Shown here: in pieces, positions 8,708 through 15,738 of the stretch
How positions within the stretch are numbered: position 1 is the stretch's first letter
Layout of the letters: every line of letters starts with the position of its first letter
Assembly: GCA_003058495.1 (NCBI GenBank)
Contig: QBVC01000018.1
Location: 62,001 to 126,000 of the forward strand
Origin: a gamma proteobacterium symbiont of Ctena orbiculata
Lineage (GTDB): Bacteria > Pseudomonadota > Gammaproteobacteria > Chromatiales > Chromatiaceae
Direction: 5' to 3'
DNA: 64,000 nucleotides
The notes under the pieces: generated by a model
What the model was told of the DNA's origin: nothing
The model's database searches: none
The model's input: the letters and a program-made list of their open reading frames with translations, nothing else
Position numbers and translations under genes: made by a program

Positions 8708-9531
8708 AGGGAAAACTCCTCTTCAAGGAGGGCAAGTTCCGTCTCTTTTTCGTTCTCGGGTTGCCACACAGGATAAGGCGATGCGTAGATCACCCCTGTC
8801 GCCTTGCCGTCGTCCGCCTGGATGATCTGTGCCGCCTTGATCCTGTCTTCTGTCGGCACATCGTTGATGAACGGGTGCACGACCTCCTTCCAACCCCGTT
8901 GATCGGGCCTGTATGTGACGCAGCCGCTCAGCACCTGGACAAAAGCGAAACCGGGATACTCGATCGCTTCCACCAGCAGCCGGGTCATCTCCGACGGTTC
9001 TCCGGAGTATCCCCGGGCGATGAATCCCGCCCCTGCCGCCAGCGCGATGGCTGCCGGGTTGAACCGGGGTATGCCGGTTCCGTGCGGTGTCATTTTACTG
9101 TTGCGCCATGTGGGCCGCGTAGTCGGGGATGCCTGACCCTTGGTCATGCCGTAGACCTCGTTGTCCATCACGATGTAGGTCATGTCCATATTGCGCCGGC
9201 AGGCGTGGAGAAAGTGATTGCCGCCGATGGAGAATCCGTCTCCGTCACCCCCGGCGACCACCACGGTGAGCTCGGGCCGCGCAGCCTTGAGTCCGGATGC
9301 GGCCGCCAATGCGCGGCCGTGGATACCATGAAAGCCGTAGCTGTCGATATAGGCGGGCAGGCGAGACGAGCAGCCGATCCCCGAGACCACCGCCACATCC
9401 TCTTTGACAAGCCCCAGATGGGCCATCGCCTTGGTGAGTGCAGCCAACACGGCAAAATGTCCGCAGCCGGGACACCAGACAGGTTTGATGCCCGATTTAT
9501 AGTCTTTCGCCTTTAAAGCTGGTACCGGCAT
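8704..9531 (-). CDS. korB: 2-oxoacid:ferredoxin oxidoreductase, beta (TPP-binding) subunit
   Basis: A 275-residue subunit with WCPGCGHFAVL near residue 19 (cluster-ligand cysteines), the thiamine diphosphate motif GGDGDGFSIGGNHF and VMDNEVYGMTKGQASPTT. This is the pattern of 2-oxoglutarate or pyruvate:ferredoxin oxidoreductase beta subunits without a separate ferredoxin domain. Together with KorA it would decarboxylate a 2-oxoacid to the acyl-CoA with reduced ferredoxin, or run in reverse for CO2 fixation. It lies 52 bases after korA and overlaps the ferritin-like gene. Confidence 0.9.
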   Translation of the reverse strand: MPVPALKAKDYKSGIKPVWCPGCGHFAVLAALTKAMAHLGLVKEDVAVVSGIGCSSRLPAYIDSYGFHGIHGRALAAASGLKAARPELTVVVAGGDGDGFSIGGNHFLHACRRNMDMTYIVMDNEVYGMTKGQASPTTRPTWRNSKMTPHGTGIPRFNPAAIALAAGAGFIARGYSGEPSEMTRLLVEAIEYPGFAFVQVLSGCVTYRPDQRGWKEVVHPFINDVPTEDRIKAAQIIQADDGKATGVIYASPYPVWQPENEKETELALLEEEFSL

Positions 9532-9583
9532 TTTCCATACTCCTCATGGCAGGGGCTTCGATAAGACTAGCCTGGTTGTTACT

Positions 9584-11320
9584 TTAACTCACCCTCGAAT
9601 CTGCGAGTGCCCTGATAATCCGACCCGGCCTGAGAGGCAGGGGACCTGGCTGCGCCAGGGACTCCGCCTGCTCAGGCAGGACAGCCTGGGCATGCAAGTA
9701 GCGGAACAGCTGACCTGCATGATTCTGTTCCACCACGAGTACCCGCTCCGCTCCCTCAATGAGCTGGCCCAGTTTCTGCCGTTGCAACGGGGCAAGCAGG
9801 CGCAGTGATATGGTCCTGATCGCCCTGCCCTGCTGCCTCAGCAGGCGTGCCACCTCCTTGACCACACCCGCCGTCGATCCCCAGGTGATGATGCAATCAT
9901 CCCCGTCACCCTCGATCTCCGCCCAATCATCGCCGTAGTCGAACCGCTCAAGCTTGAGCAGGCGCTTGTTGAGCTGCTCGCGATGATCGCTCGCCATGCT
10001 CGAGGGTGTACCGCGCTCATTGTGCTCGAGACCGTCGGCTGTATACATGCCGCCCGGGGTGCCCGGCAGGGTCACAGGCGATATCTTGTCGGCAGTGATG
10101 CGGTAGCGCATGAAGGCGGCATCGGGCTCGGTCTCGATGGCGCGTTTCCAGGGTATGGCGTTGGCCGCGGGGGCCTCGATTATCGCCTGAGACTGACCCA
10201 GGGACTGGTCCGACAGCACCAGCGAGACCGTCTGCAGATGTTCCGCCAGTTGCACCGCCCATTGGGTGGTGAACACGCAATCGCGTATGGAGAGCGGTGC
10301 AAACACCAGATGGGGGGCGTCGCCATGCAGACCGTAGAGTGCGATATCGAGATCGGCCTGCTCTGACTTGGTGGGGATGCCGGTGGAGGGTCCACCGCGC
10401 ATCACGTTGACCACGGTGACCGGGGTTTCGCTGACCAGCGCCAGTCCCAGACCCTCGACCATCAGACTCAAGCCGGGGCCCGAGGTGGCGGTGAGCGAGG
10501 GCACGCCACCAAACGACGCCCCGATAATCATGTTGATGGAGGCCAGCTCATCCTCTGCCTGCAGCAGCGAGCCGCCCAGTTTCTCCAGTCGCGGCGCCAA
10601 CCACTCGAGCATCTCGCTTGCCGGCGTTATCGGATAGGCAGCGACGAATTTCACCCCGCCGCGCAGGGCGCCGACCCCGCAGGCCTGGTTGCCGGTTATG
10701 CTCCAGACGCTGCGCTTTTTCACCTGCGGCAGCGGCGGATTCACAGGATGCCGATCGTGGTTATAACCGAGGCTCATGGCCCGCAGCGCGGACTCAACCA
10801 CCTGCTCACCCTTGCTCTGCAGAACCCCGCTGACACTCGCCTCCATGGCCTCGAGGGGGAGGCCGCAAACCATCGCCATCGCCCCCAGTGCGACCATGTT
10901 GATACGCCCCTCCGGCAGGCCGGAGGCGAAAACCTTGAACGGAACCTCCCTGATTTCGGCGCGGTTGCTGCGTAGTTGCACGGGCACCTCGCCAGCCGCC
11001 GGGTCACAGATGATCAGACTCTTCTCGGAGAGCGGGATCTCATCGGCAAAGCGTTCTATGTTCAACCAGTCGAGCGCCACCAGAAGGTCATAGCAGTCCC
11101 CCATGCACTCCACGGGATCGGCACTGAAGCGCACCATTGCGGCCGATTCACCACCCCGGATCTGCGGTCCCGCCGACCGCGTCATCAATCCCTGGTAGCC
11201 GCAATGGGCGGCAGCCTCCAAGACGATCCGCCCCGCGGTAACCGCACCGCTGCCTCCAGAACCTGTAATCGCTACCGAAAAACTGCCCGTCGTTTGCGAA
11301 ACCTTATTCTCGTTATTCAT
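9584..11320 (-). CDS. korA: 2-oxoacid:ferredoxin oxidoreductase, fused gamma-alpha subunit
   Basis: A 578-residue fusion. Residues 12-185 form the gamma domain (VAITGSGGSGAVTAGRIVLE, RSAGPQIRGGESAAMVRFS); the rest is the alpha domain with YPITPASEMLEWL, the ATSGPGLSLM block and RGGPSTGIPTKSEQADL. This two-subunit form is the common KorAB type of aerobes. Substrate choice (2-oxoglutarate versus another 2-oxoacid) cannot be settled from motifs alone. It overlaps the upstream lipoprotein gene by 8 bases and leads korB and a ferritin-like gene. Confidence 0.9.
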   Translation of the reverse strand: MNNENKVSQTTGSFSVAITGSGGSGAVTAGRIVLEAAAHCGYQGLMTRSAGPQIRGGESAAMVRFSADPVECMGDCYDLLVALDWLNIERFADEIPLSEKSLIICDPAAGEVPVQLRSNRAEIREVPFKVFASGLPEGRINMVALGAMAMVCGLPLEAMEASVSGVLQSKGEQVVESALRAMSLGYNHDRHPVNPPLPQVKKRSVWSITGNQACGVGALRGGVKFVAAYPITPASEMLEWLAPRLEKLGGSLLQAEDELASINMIIGASFGGVPSLTATSGPGLSLMVEGLGLALVSETPVTVVNVMRGGPSTGIPTKSEQADLDIALYGLHGDAPHLVFAPLSIRDCVFTTQWAVQLAEHLQTVSLVLSDQSLGQSQAIIEAPAANAIPWKRAIETEPDAAFMRYRITADKISPVTLPGTPGGMYTADGLEHNERGTPSSMASDHREQLNKRLLKLERFDYGDDWAEIEGDGDDCIITWGSTAGVVKEVARLLRQQGRAIRTISLRLLAPLQRQKLGQLIEGAERVLVVEQNHAGQLFRYLHAQAVLPEQAESLAQPGPLPLRPGRIIRALADSRVS

Positions 11321-12704
11321 TAATTATCAATACTTCGATGCGCCGATTGCTCTTGCGTCCCCGTTCAGTCTCGTTATTGGCCACCGGGCGGGATTCACCA
11401 TAGCCTATGGCGGTCAGGTAACTCCGGTCGATGTCGCCAACCTTCTCCAGAAATGACGCCACTGTTTCAGCCCGTCGCTGAGAAAGCTGCAGATTGACCT
11501 CCGCTCCGCCCACGGAATCGGTATGTCCGGAGACAACGACGTCCGGGTTTGGAAATGACTTTATGGCGGTCACTATCTTGTCAAGCAGGGCGAAGTTCTG
11601 CGATTGGATTTCGACCCCACCGCTGGGAAAATTGAATGCCCGCAGTTCGAGCAGCACATTATGTCCCTGCCTGTAGACATTGGCTTCATCCGAAGTGAAG
11701 AGATCCTGGATCTTGTCGAAGCGCGCTTGTGCTTCTCGGTTTTCACGTTCCACTGCCTCAAGCCGGCTCTGCAGATCCATCCTGGTCGCCAACTCCGCCT
11801 GCTGCATCTCGGCATAGTTGACCAATTTGTTGCGCAGCACGGTGACCACCTGGTGATTGGGCTGATCAAAGGGCAGCTCCTCGCCGGTGGGTTCATTGAT
11901 CAGGCTGATCTGTTTTTGATACCAGAGGATTATATCCTCCATGGTGTATTCCCGCCGTTTGAAATCCTTGACCATCTCGGTGATCTCGACGCTGCGCTGC
12001 GCCAGCTTGCTGGCCTGCAGGGCATGGCTTTTGGCCTTTTCCCGCTGTGTCCGGTTGGTCTCCAACACCGCAATCGAGAGGGCCAGCTCCTCGTGGGCGC
12101 GTTTCAGCGTCTTCGGGGCGACGTCATCCGCTTCGCTTTCGGTGGCCTGAGCGATGTCGTAGCGGGCGTTTTCGGTCGCGTCCTGTTTCAGCGCTTCAAG
12201 CTCGATATCCGAATAACCCTGCAGCAGCTCGGGGCGCCACTTCTTGGCATCCTCGATATCACCCTGTTCAACCTGGTTCGAGGCCTTTCGCAGTTTTTCA
12301 TCGAGCAGGGAGAAGCGTTCCTTCATCATGGTGTCGGCAGCCGCTGCGATTGCCAGCTGACGCGCATCCAGCACCTCACGCATGAGTCGCTTGGAGAGCG
12401 TGGCATCCGCCTCCGCTTTATCCAGGATCTTGTTCAACTCGATGATCGCCAGCGCCACCTGGTCGTCGTTTCGCTTCTGGCCGAAAGCGATCGCCTCCGC
12501 GAGCTTTGCCTCCGCGGCGGCAAACCCCACGGGGGCGAGATCGAACAGGTCATTTACCCTGTCTTCGTTCAAACGGGACTGGAAAATGGCAATCTGGTCA
12601 TACTCTTCGAGGACTTGAGATTTTGACAGGGTAGGAGTCGTGGCACACCCAGAATAGAACAGACTCATTAAAATGAGAGACAACAACCTCAGCCTTATCG
12701 CCAT
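11313..12704 (-). CDS. OmpA-type lipoprotein with DUF4398-like helical region
   Basis: A 463-residue lipoprotein. The signal peptide ends in a lipobox LFYSGC (Cys 20). A long helical, coiled-coil middle (residues 25-330, rich in A, E, K, R) resembles DUF4398, and the C-terminal 115 residues are an OmpA/MotB peptidoglycan-binding domain (VVVSGHTDSVGGAEVNLQLS, LSQRRAETVASFL, GYGESRPVANN, NRRIEVLI). It would tether the outer membrane to the cell wall. Its stop lies inside the start of korA (8-base overlap), an unexpected coupling of an envelope gene with a metabolic operon. Confidence 0.85.
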   Translation of the reverse strand: MAIRLRLLSLILMSLFYSGCATTPTLSKSQVLEEYDQIAIFQSRLNEDRVNDLFDLAPVGFAAAEAKLAEAIAFGQKRNDDQVALAIIELNKILDKAEADATLSKRLMREVLDARQLAIAAAADTMMKERFSLLDEKLRKASNQVEQGDIEDAKKWRPELLQGYSDIELEALKQDATENARYDIAQATESEADDVAPKTLKRAHEELALSIAVLETNRTQREKAKSHALQASKLAQRSVEITEMVKDFKRREYTMEDIILWYQKQISLINEPTGEELPFDQPNHQVVTVLRNKLVNYAEMQQAELATRMDLQSRLEAVERENREAQARFDKIQDLFTSDEANVYRQGHNVLLELRAFNFPSGGVEIQSQNFALLDKIVTAIKSFPNPDVVVSGHTDSVGGAEVNLQLSQRRAETVASFLEKVGDIDRSYLTAIGYGESRPVANNETERGRKSNRRIEVLIINE

Positions 12705-12777
12705 AGCTCACTCCTCAGAAAAGGCGCATCGTATTCGCAGTCGCCCGGCACCGGCTGTCTGCCATGCCATTGATAGT

Positions 12778-13302
12778 CTACCAGAATTCCGCCAGCCATA
12801 GCCGTGCGCGAAGGGTCAGCGGGAGGGTGTAACCGACGCTTGAGAATTTGACCCTGCCGTCACCGCCGATGACATAGCTGGTCGGTACACCGCTGACCCG
12901 CCAGGCAGCCGCCAGTTTACCATCGGGATCATTGATCACGGGTATCTGCAGCTGGTTTTGCCCAAGGAACTCTGTGACCTCACTCTCACTTCCCGACTGC
13001 ATAGCCACAGAAACCACCGGATAATCCCTCGCCAGGGATGCGATTCCCCCCGATTCAAGCTTGCAGACAGGGCACCAACTGGCCCAGAAGTGGACCAGCA
13101 GCGGCCGCTCCCCCTGGTGATGCAGATCGAACCTTTCGCCTCCCAGAATCTGACCGGACAGTGCAGGCGCAGGGCCGTCGACCAGATCACGGGTCTGCCA
13201 GAGATGAATCAGCAGCAAAGCAGTCAGAATCGAGACAACGCTGAAGACGCGGGATGCCAACCGCTTGCGTGGCCTGTCCTGTCTGTCTTTCTCAACAGGC
13301 AT
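12778..13302 (-). CDS. Membrane-anchored thioredoxin-like protein (TlpA/ScsD type)
   Basis: A 174-residue protein with one N-terminal membrane anchor (VFSVVSILTALLLIHLW, about residues 19-36) and a periplasmic thioredoxin fold: LVHFWASWCPVCKLESG with active site CPVC, and the cis-proline loop GVPTSYVIGGDG. It fits the ScsD/TlpA group of disulfide oxidoreductases. A CPxC site of this kind can act as reductant or oxidant; which one is unclear. It follows a small gene by 17 bases in a likely two-gene operon. Confidence 0.88.
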   Translation of the reverse strand: MPVEKDRQDRPRKRLASRVFSVVSILTALLLIHLWQTRDLVDGPAPALSGQILGGERFDLHHQGERPLLVHFWASWCPVCKLESGGIASLARDYPVVSVAMQSGSESEVTEFLGQNQLQIPVINDPDGKLAAAWRVSGVPTSYVIGGDGRVKFSSVGYTLPLTLRARLWLAEFW

Positions 13303-13319
13303 GGTCTCAGTTCATACCC

Positions 13320-13706
13320 TCAACAGGGCTCATACATCGACTCGAACTCCTCCCTGCCGACCGCATAACCGTCCGCGCCCGCTTCATCGTTGTATACGAT
13401 ATAGTCACCGGCTGCGTAGTGTGTCTCTCCCTCGAGGGTCTGGATGACACCATCGCTTTCAGCGACATTCGCCCAGACTTCGGCGGTCTTGATATAGCGG
13501 CCGGGGCTGATCTCGGCATAGGTGTCGGCAAAGGTATCCGCATCCACCGTATAGATGTCCCCCCCATTATCGACCAACCAATCTCCCTGCTTACACCGCT
13601 GCACTCCGCCCCACTTCCGGTAGCTGAATCCATCGGTGTCAAGATCGAGCCTGACCGCGGATATAGCGGCACCTGCTCTCTTTTTGTATCGCTTTCTTCT
13701 CTTCAT
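13320..13706 (-). CDS. Small protein with two PGDYG-like repeats
   Basis: A 128-residue protein with a very basic N-terminus (MKRRKRYKKR) and an otherwise acidic body. Two related units are visible: QGDWLVDNGGDIYTVDADTF followed by TYAE, and AGDYIVYNDEAGADGYAVGR followed by EEFESMYEP; each has a G-D-[WY]-[IL]-V core followed by a [FE]xxxY segment. This resembles the small PGDYG domain, duplicated. The protein ends in a cysteine. Function unknown; it precedes the thioredoxin-like gene in the same direction. Confidence 0.55.
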   Translation of the reverse strand: MKRRKRYKKRAGAAISAVRLDLDTDGFSYRKWGGVQRCKQGDWLVDNGGDIYTVDADTFADTYAEISPGRYIKTAEVWANVAESDGVIQTLEGETHYAAGDYIVYNDEAGADGYAVGREEFESMYEPC

Positions 13707-13876
13707 GAGGGGTAGCTCATCAACCGGGGACCAGCGGGGCCGGGCCTTCGATTACCATACATCGATTGAGAATCCAATACCAACACCATGCAAGGGATTC
13801 TAACCTCCATTGACAACCTATTCGGGCGGCACCTCGTTAGCTATGCCAGTGCTTGTTCTGCTGATGCCTATCGTGT

Positions 13877-14701
13877 TCACTGCTCAATCCATCTTATCTG
13901 CTCACCGGCAAGGGAGTTCAGGCGCCAATCGTAAGCGAGGAATGAAATATCGATTTCGCCGCGGCGAAGGCGTTGTGCATCTTCAACTGACAAACCGATT
14001 TGTTGGCCGTATTGCGCAATAAAACCAGCCAGCGAACGGTAGCCTCTCCATCCCCGTTCAAAATCGTCTCGATACCACTTGAAGATGGAAGAGACCTCAA
14101 GTCGGCCATCGGCAAAGCGGTTGCGTGTCCTGTCTGCAAGAAACGACTCGGCCTGTTCAGTCAGCTGCATCTCGAGCCGCTCGCCCGTGTAGGCCTCGTT
14201 GCGCAGTGCCGGGCAGCCGATACTGGCGCAATTGACGGCAAAATGAATCCGCGGTTCGTCATATTCTCCCTGCTCGCGGATCATTCCATGTTCTATGTCA
14301 TCGAGGGAGATTTTTTCGCCGAACAGCTGAACAATATCCCGTTTCCAGGGTGAACTGAAAAAACTGCCCAAATCCTTGATCGATTCAAGCTGCGGATAGG
14401 CGGTCAATATCAACTCCACTGTCCAGGCATTGTACGTATTGATCAAAAAAGCCAGTCGTTCGGCAGCCGGCCAGGTCTCGAACGACGCCTTGTCGACCGC
14501 TCCCAATGAAGCCAAGTATTGCGTCAACAGCGCACGGTCCTCCTGCAGGCCACGATAGTTCACCGCAGTCGTCACCCCGCCTCTTTGCGGCACCACATGC
14601 TGTCGCAGCAAACGATCCCAAACAGCGTGATCGAAGGCCGACGCATCCGTCACCGAAATAAGCATTACGCTGAAGACCACGACTGATAAGATCCTGCTCA
14701 T
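13877..14701 (-). CDS. DUF547 family exported protein
   Basis: About 274 residues with a signal peptide (MSRILSVVVFSVMLISVTDASA). The conserved DUF547 core is clear: AFLINTYNAWTVELIL, then HFAVNCASIGCPALRNEAY and KWYRDDFE. The catalytic-looking Cys and His set resembles papain-like folds, but activity is not established for the family. The frame continues upstream; the ATG at 14701 was chosen because it begins the signal peptide. It is a single gene separated from neighbours by 112-170 bases. Confidence 0.85.
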   Translation of the reverse strand: MSRILSVVVFSVMLISVTDASAFDHAVWDRLLRQHVVPQRGGVTTAVNYRGLQEDRALLTQYLASLGAVDKASFETWPAAERLAFLINTYNAWTVELILTAYPQLESIKDLGSFFSSPWKRDIVQLFGEKISLDDIEHGMIREQGEYDEPRIHFAVNCASIGCPALRNEAYTGERLEMQLTEQAESFLADRTRNRFADGRLEVSSIFKWYRDDFERGWRGYRSLAGFIAQYGQQIGLSVEDAQRLRRGEIDISFLAYDWRLNSLAGEQIRWIEQ

Positions 14702-14888
14702 TGGCTCATTCAATCCCCGCGCCTGTGTCGACAATACCCAAGCCCCCGTAGATGCCTGCGGACACTTTTTAGTCATTCACCATGAGCCTAAAGTTCGCAT
14801 CGTCGCACAAGGGACTGAAAGACGGGCTTCGGCGTCTCCAGGCGGAGCCGCCACAGGCCGCCTCCGGGTAAGCGGGCGCCTGTTGCAA

Positions 14889-15593
14889 TCAATGCTGGAG
14901 CGAGCGATGGATCAAACCCAGGCAGTTTTCGGCATACTCGTCGATGGTTGCTGCCGGTTGCTTGTATTTCCATGGCTTCAAGTAGCGCTCCTGGACCATT
15001 GTCAACACCATGGTGGCGATGAACTCAGCCGGATAGCCCGGTTCAGGCCTCTCCTGCAGCCGTGAAATCAATCGTTCAATCTCAGTCACCTGGGAGCGCT
15101 CGAGATTCTTCGAATCGTTCTGGTGGTCCAGGGGCAGGCTGCGGGTTTCGAAATAGAGAAAGTAGAACCAGGGTTGCAGCAGCAGTGATGCGTAGAGATA
15201 GCCCTTGATCAGGACCTCCAAGGCAACGGCAGGATCCGGCTCGGCCTTCGCCGTCTCGACGATATCCTCACACACCAGGGTTACCGCATCCTTGACGATG
15301 ATCGCGATATTGTCCTTGTTGGTGATGGTCAGGTAGACCCCGCCCATGCTCAACCCGGTCTCGGCAAGAAGATCCCTCAGGGACATCGCCTGAAATCCGA
15401 TCTTCGGCACCAGCTTGAAGGTGGCACGGAAGATCTTTTTCAGATTCCTGACCGCGAACTTTTCTCTTCTGATACCTATAAGTTCTTGATTCCGCTTGAA
15501 AAGCAAAGAATAGAGCCGGTCTTCGCCATAGCCGAAGCCCTTTTTGTAATCGGCAAATGTCAACGCCCTCAACGGGATGCACTCTTCGGTCAT
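14889..15593 (-). CDS. TetR family regulator, probably of the adjacent fad operon
   Basis: About 234 residues. Unusually, some 50 residues precede the helix-turn-helix, which reads KLVPKIGFQAMSLRDLLAET then GLSMGGVYLTITNKDNI. The C-terminal half is the variable ligand-binding domain. It is divergent from fadE, and a palindrome lies in the 145-base gap, so it likely represses beta-oxidation genes until an acyl-CoA or fatty acid binds; this is inference from position. The start is either ATG 15593 or TTG 15602, neither with a clear ribosome site. Confidence 0.85.
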   Translation of the reverse strand: MTEECIPLRALTFADYKKGFGYGEDRLYSLLFKRNQELIGIRREKFAVRNLKKIFRATFKLVPKIGFQAMSLRDLLAETGLSMGGVYLTITNKDNIAIIVKDAVTLVCEDIVETAKAEPDPAVALEVLIKGYLYASLLLQPWFYFLYFETRSLPLDHQNDSKNLERSQVTEIERLISRLQERPEPGYPAEFIATMVLTMVQERYLKPWKYKQPAATIDEYAENCLGLIHRSLQH

Positions 15594-15668
15594 GGAAGCC
15601 AAGGCTTGTCGTCCGCTGGAAATAGTTCTTGACAGGAAATTGTAGCATAACTAATTTATAATAAAAAC

Positions 15669-15680
15669 GAACGCTCGCTC
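15669..15680. promoter_or_regulatory. Candidate TetR operator in the tetR-fadE gap
   Basis: GAACG-CT-CGCTC is an imperfect palindrome (GARCG NN CGYTC, one mismatch per arm), the shape of many TetR-family sites. It lies 59 bases before fadE and 76 before the regulator. A TATAAT on the plus strand at 15657-15662 sits just upstream, so a bound regulator would cover the fadE transcription start. A TTGACA at 15629-15634 is present but 22 bases from that -10, too far for a standard promoter. Confidence 0.5.
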
Positions 15681-15738
15681 TTTTTTTGGGTCCAAACCAG
15701 TAACCCTGTTTTCATCGGTTTCTGGCGGGAGAAGTAAA

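Noticed and set aside
15629-15662. TTGACA and TATAAT upstream of fadE as a promoter pair
   Set aside because: The spacer is 22 bases, too long for a standard sigma-70 promoter; only the -10 was kept as a hint.
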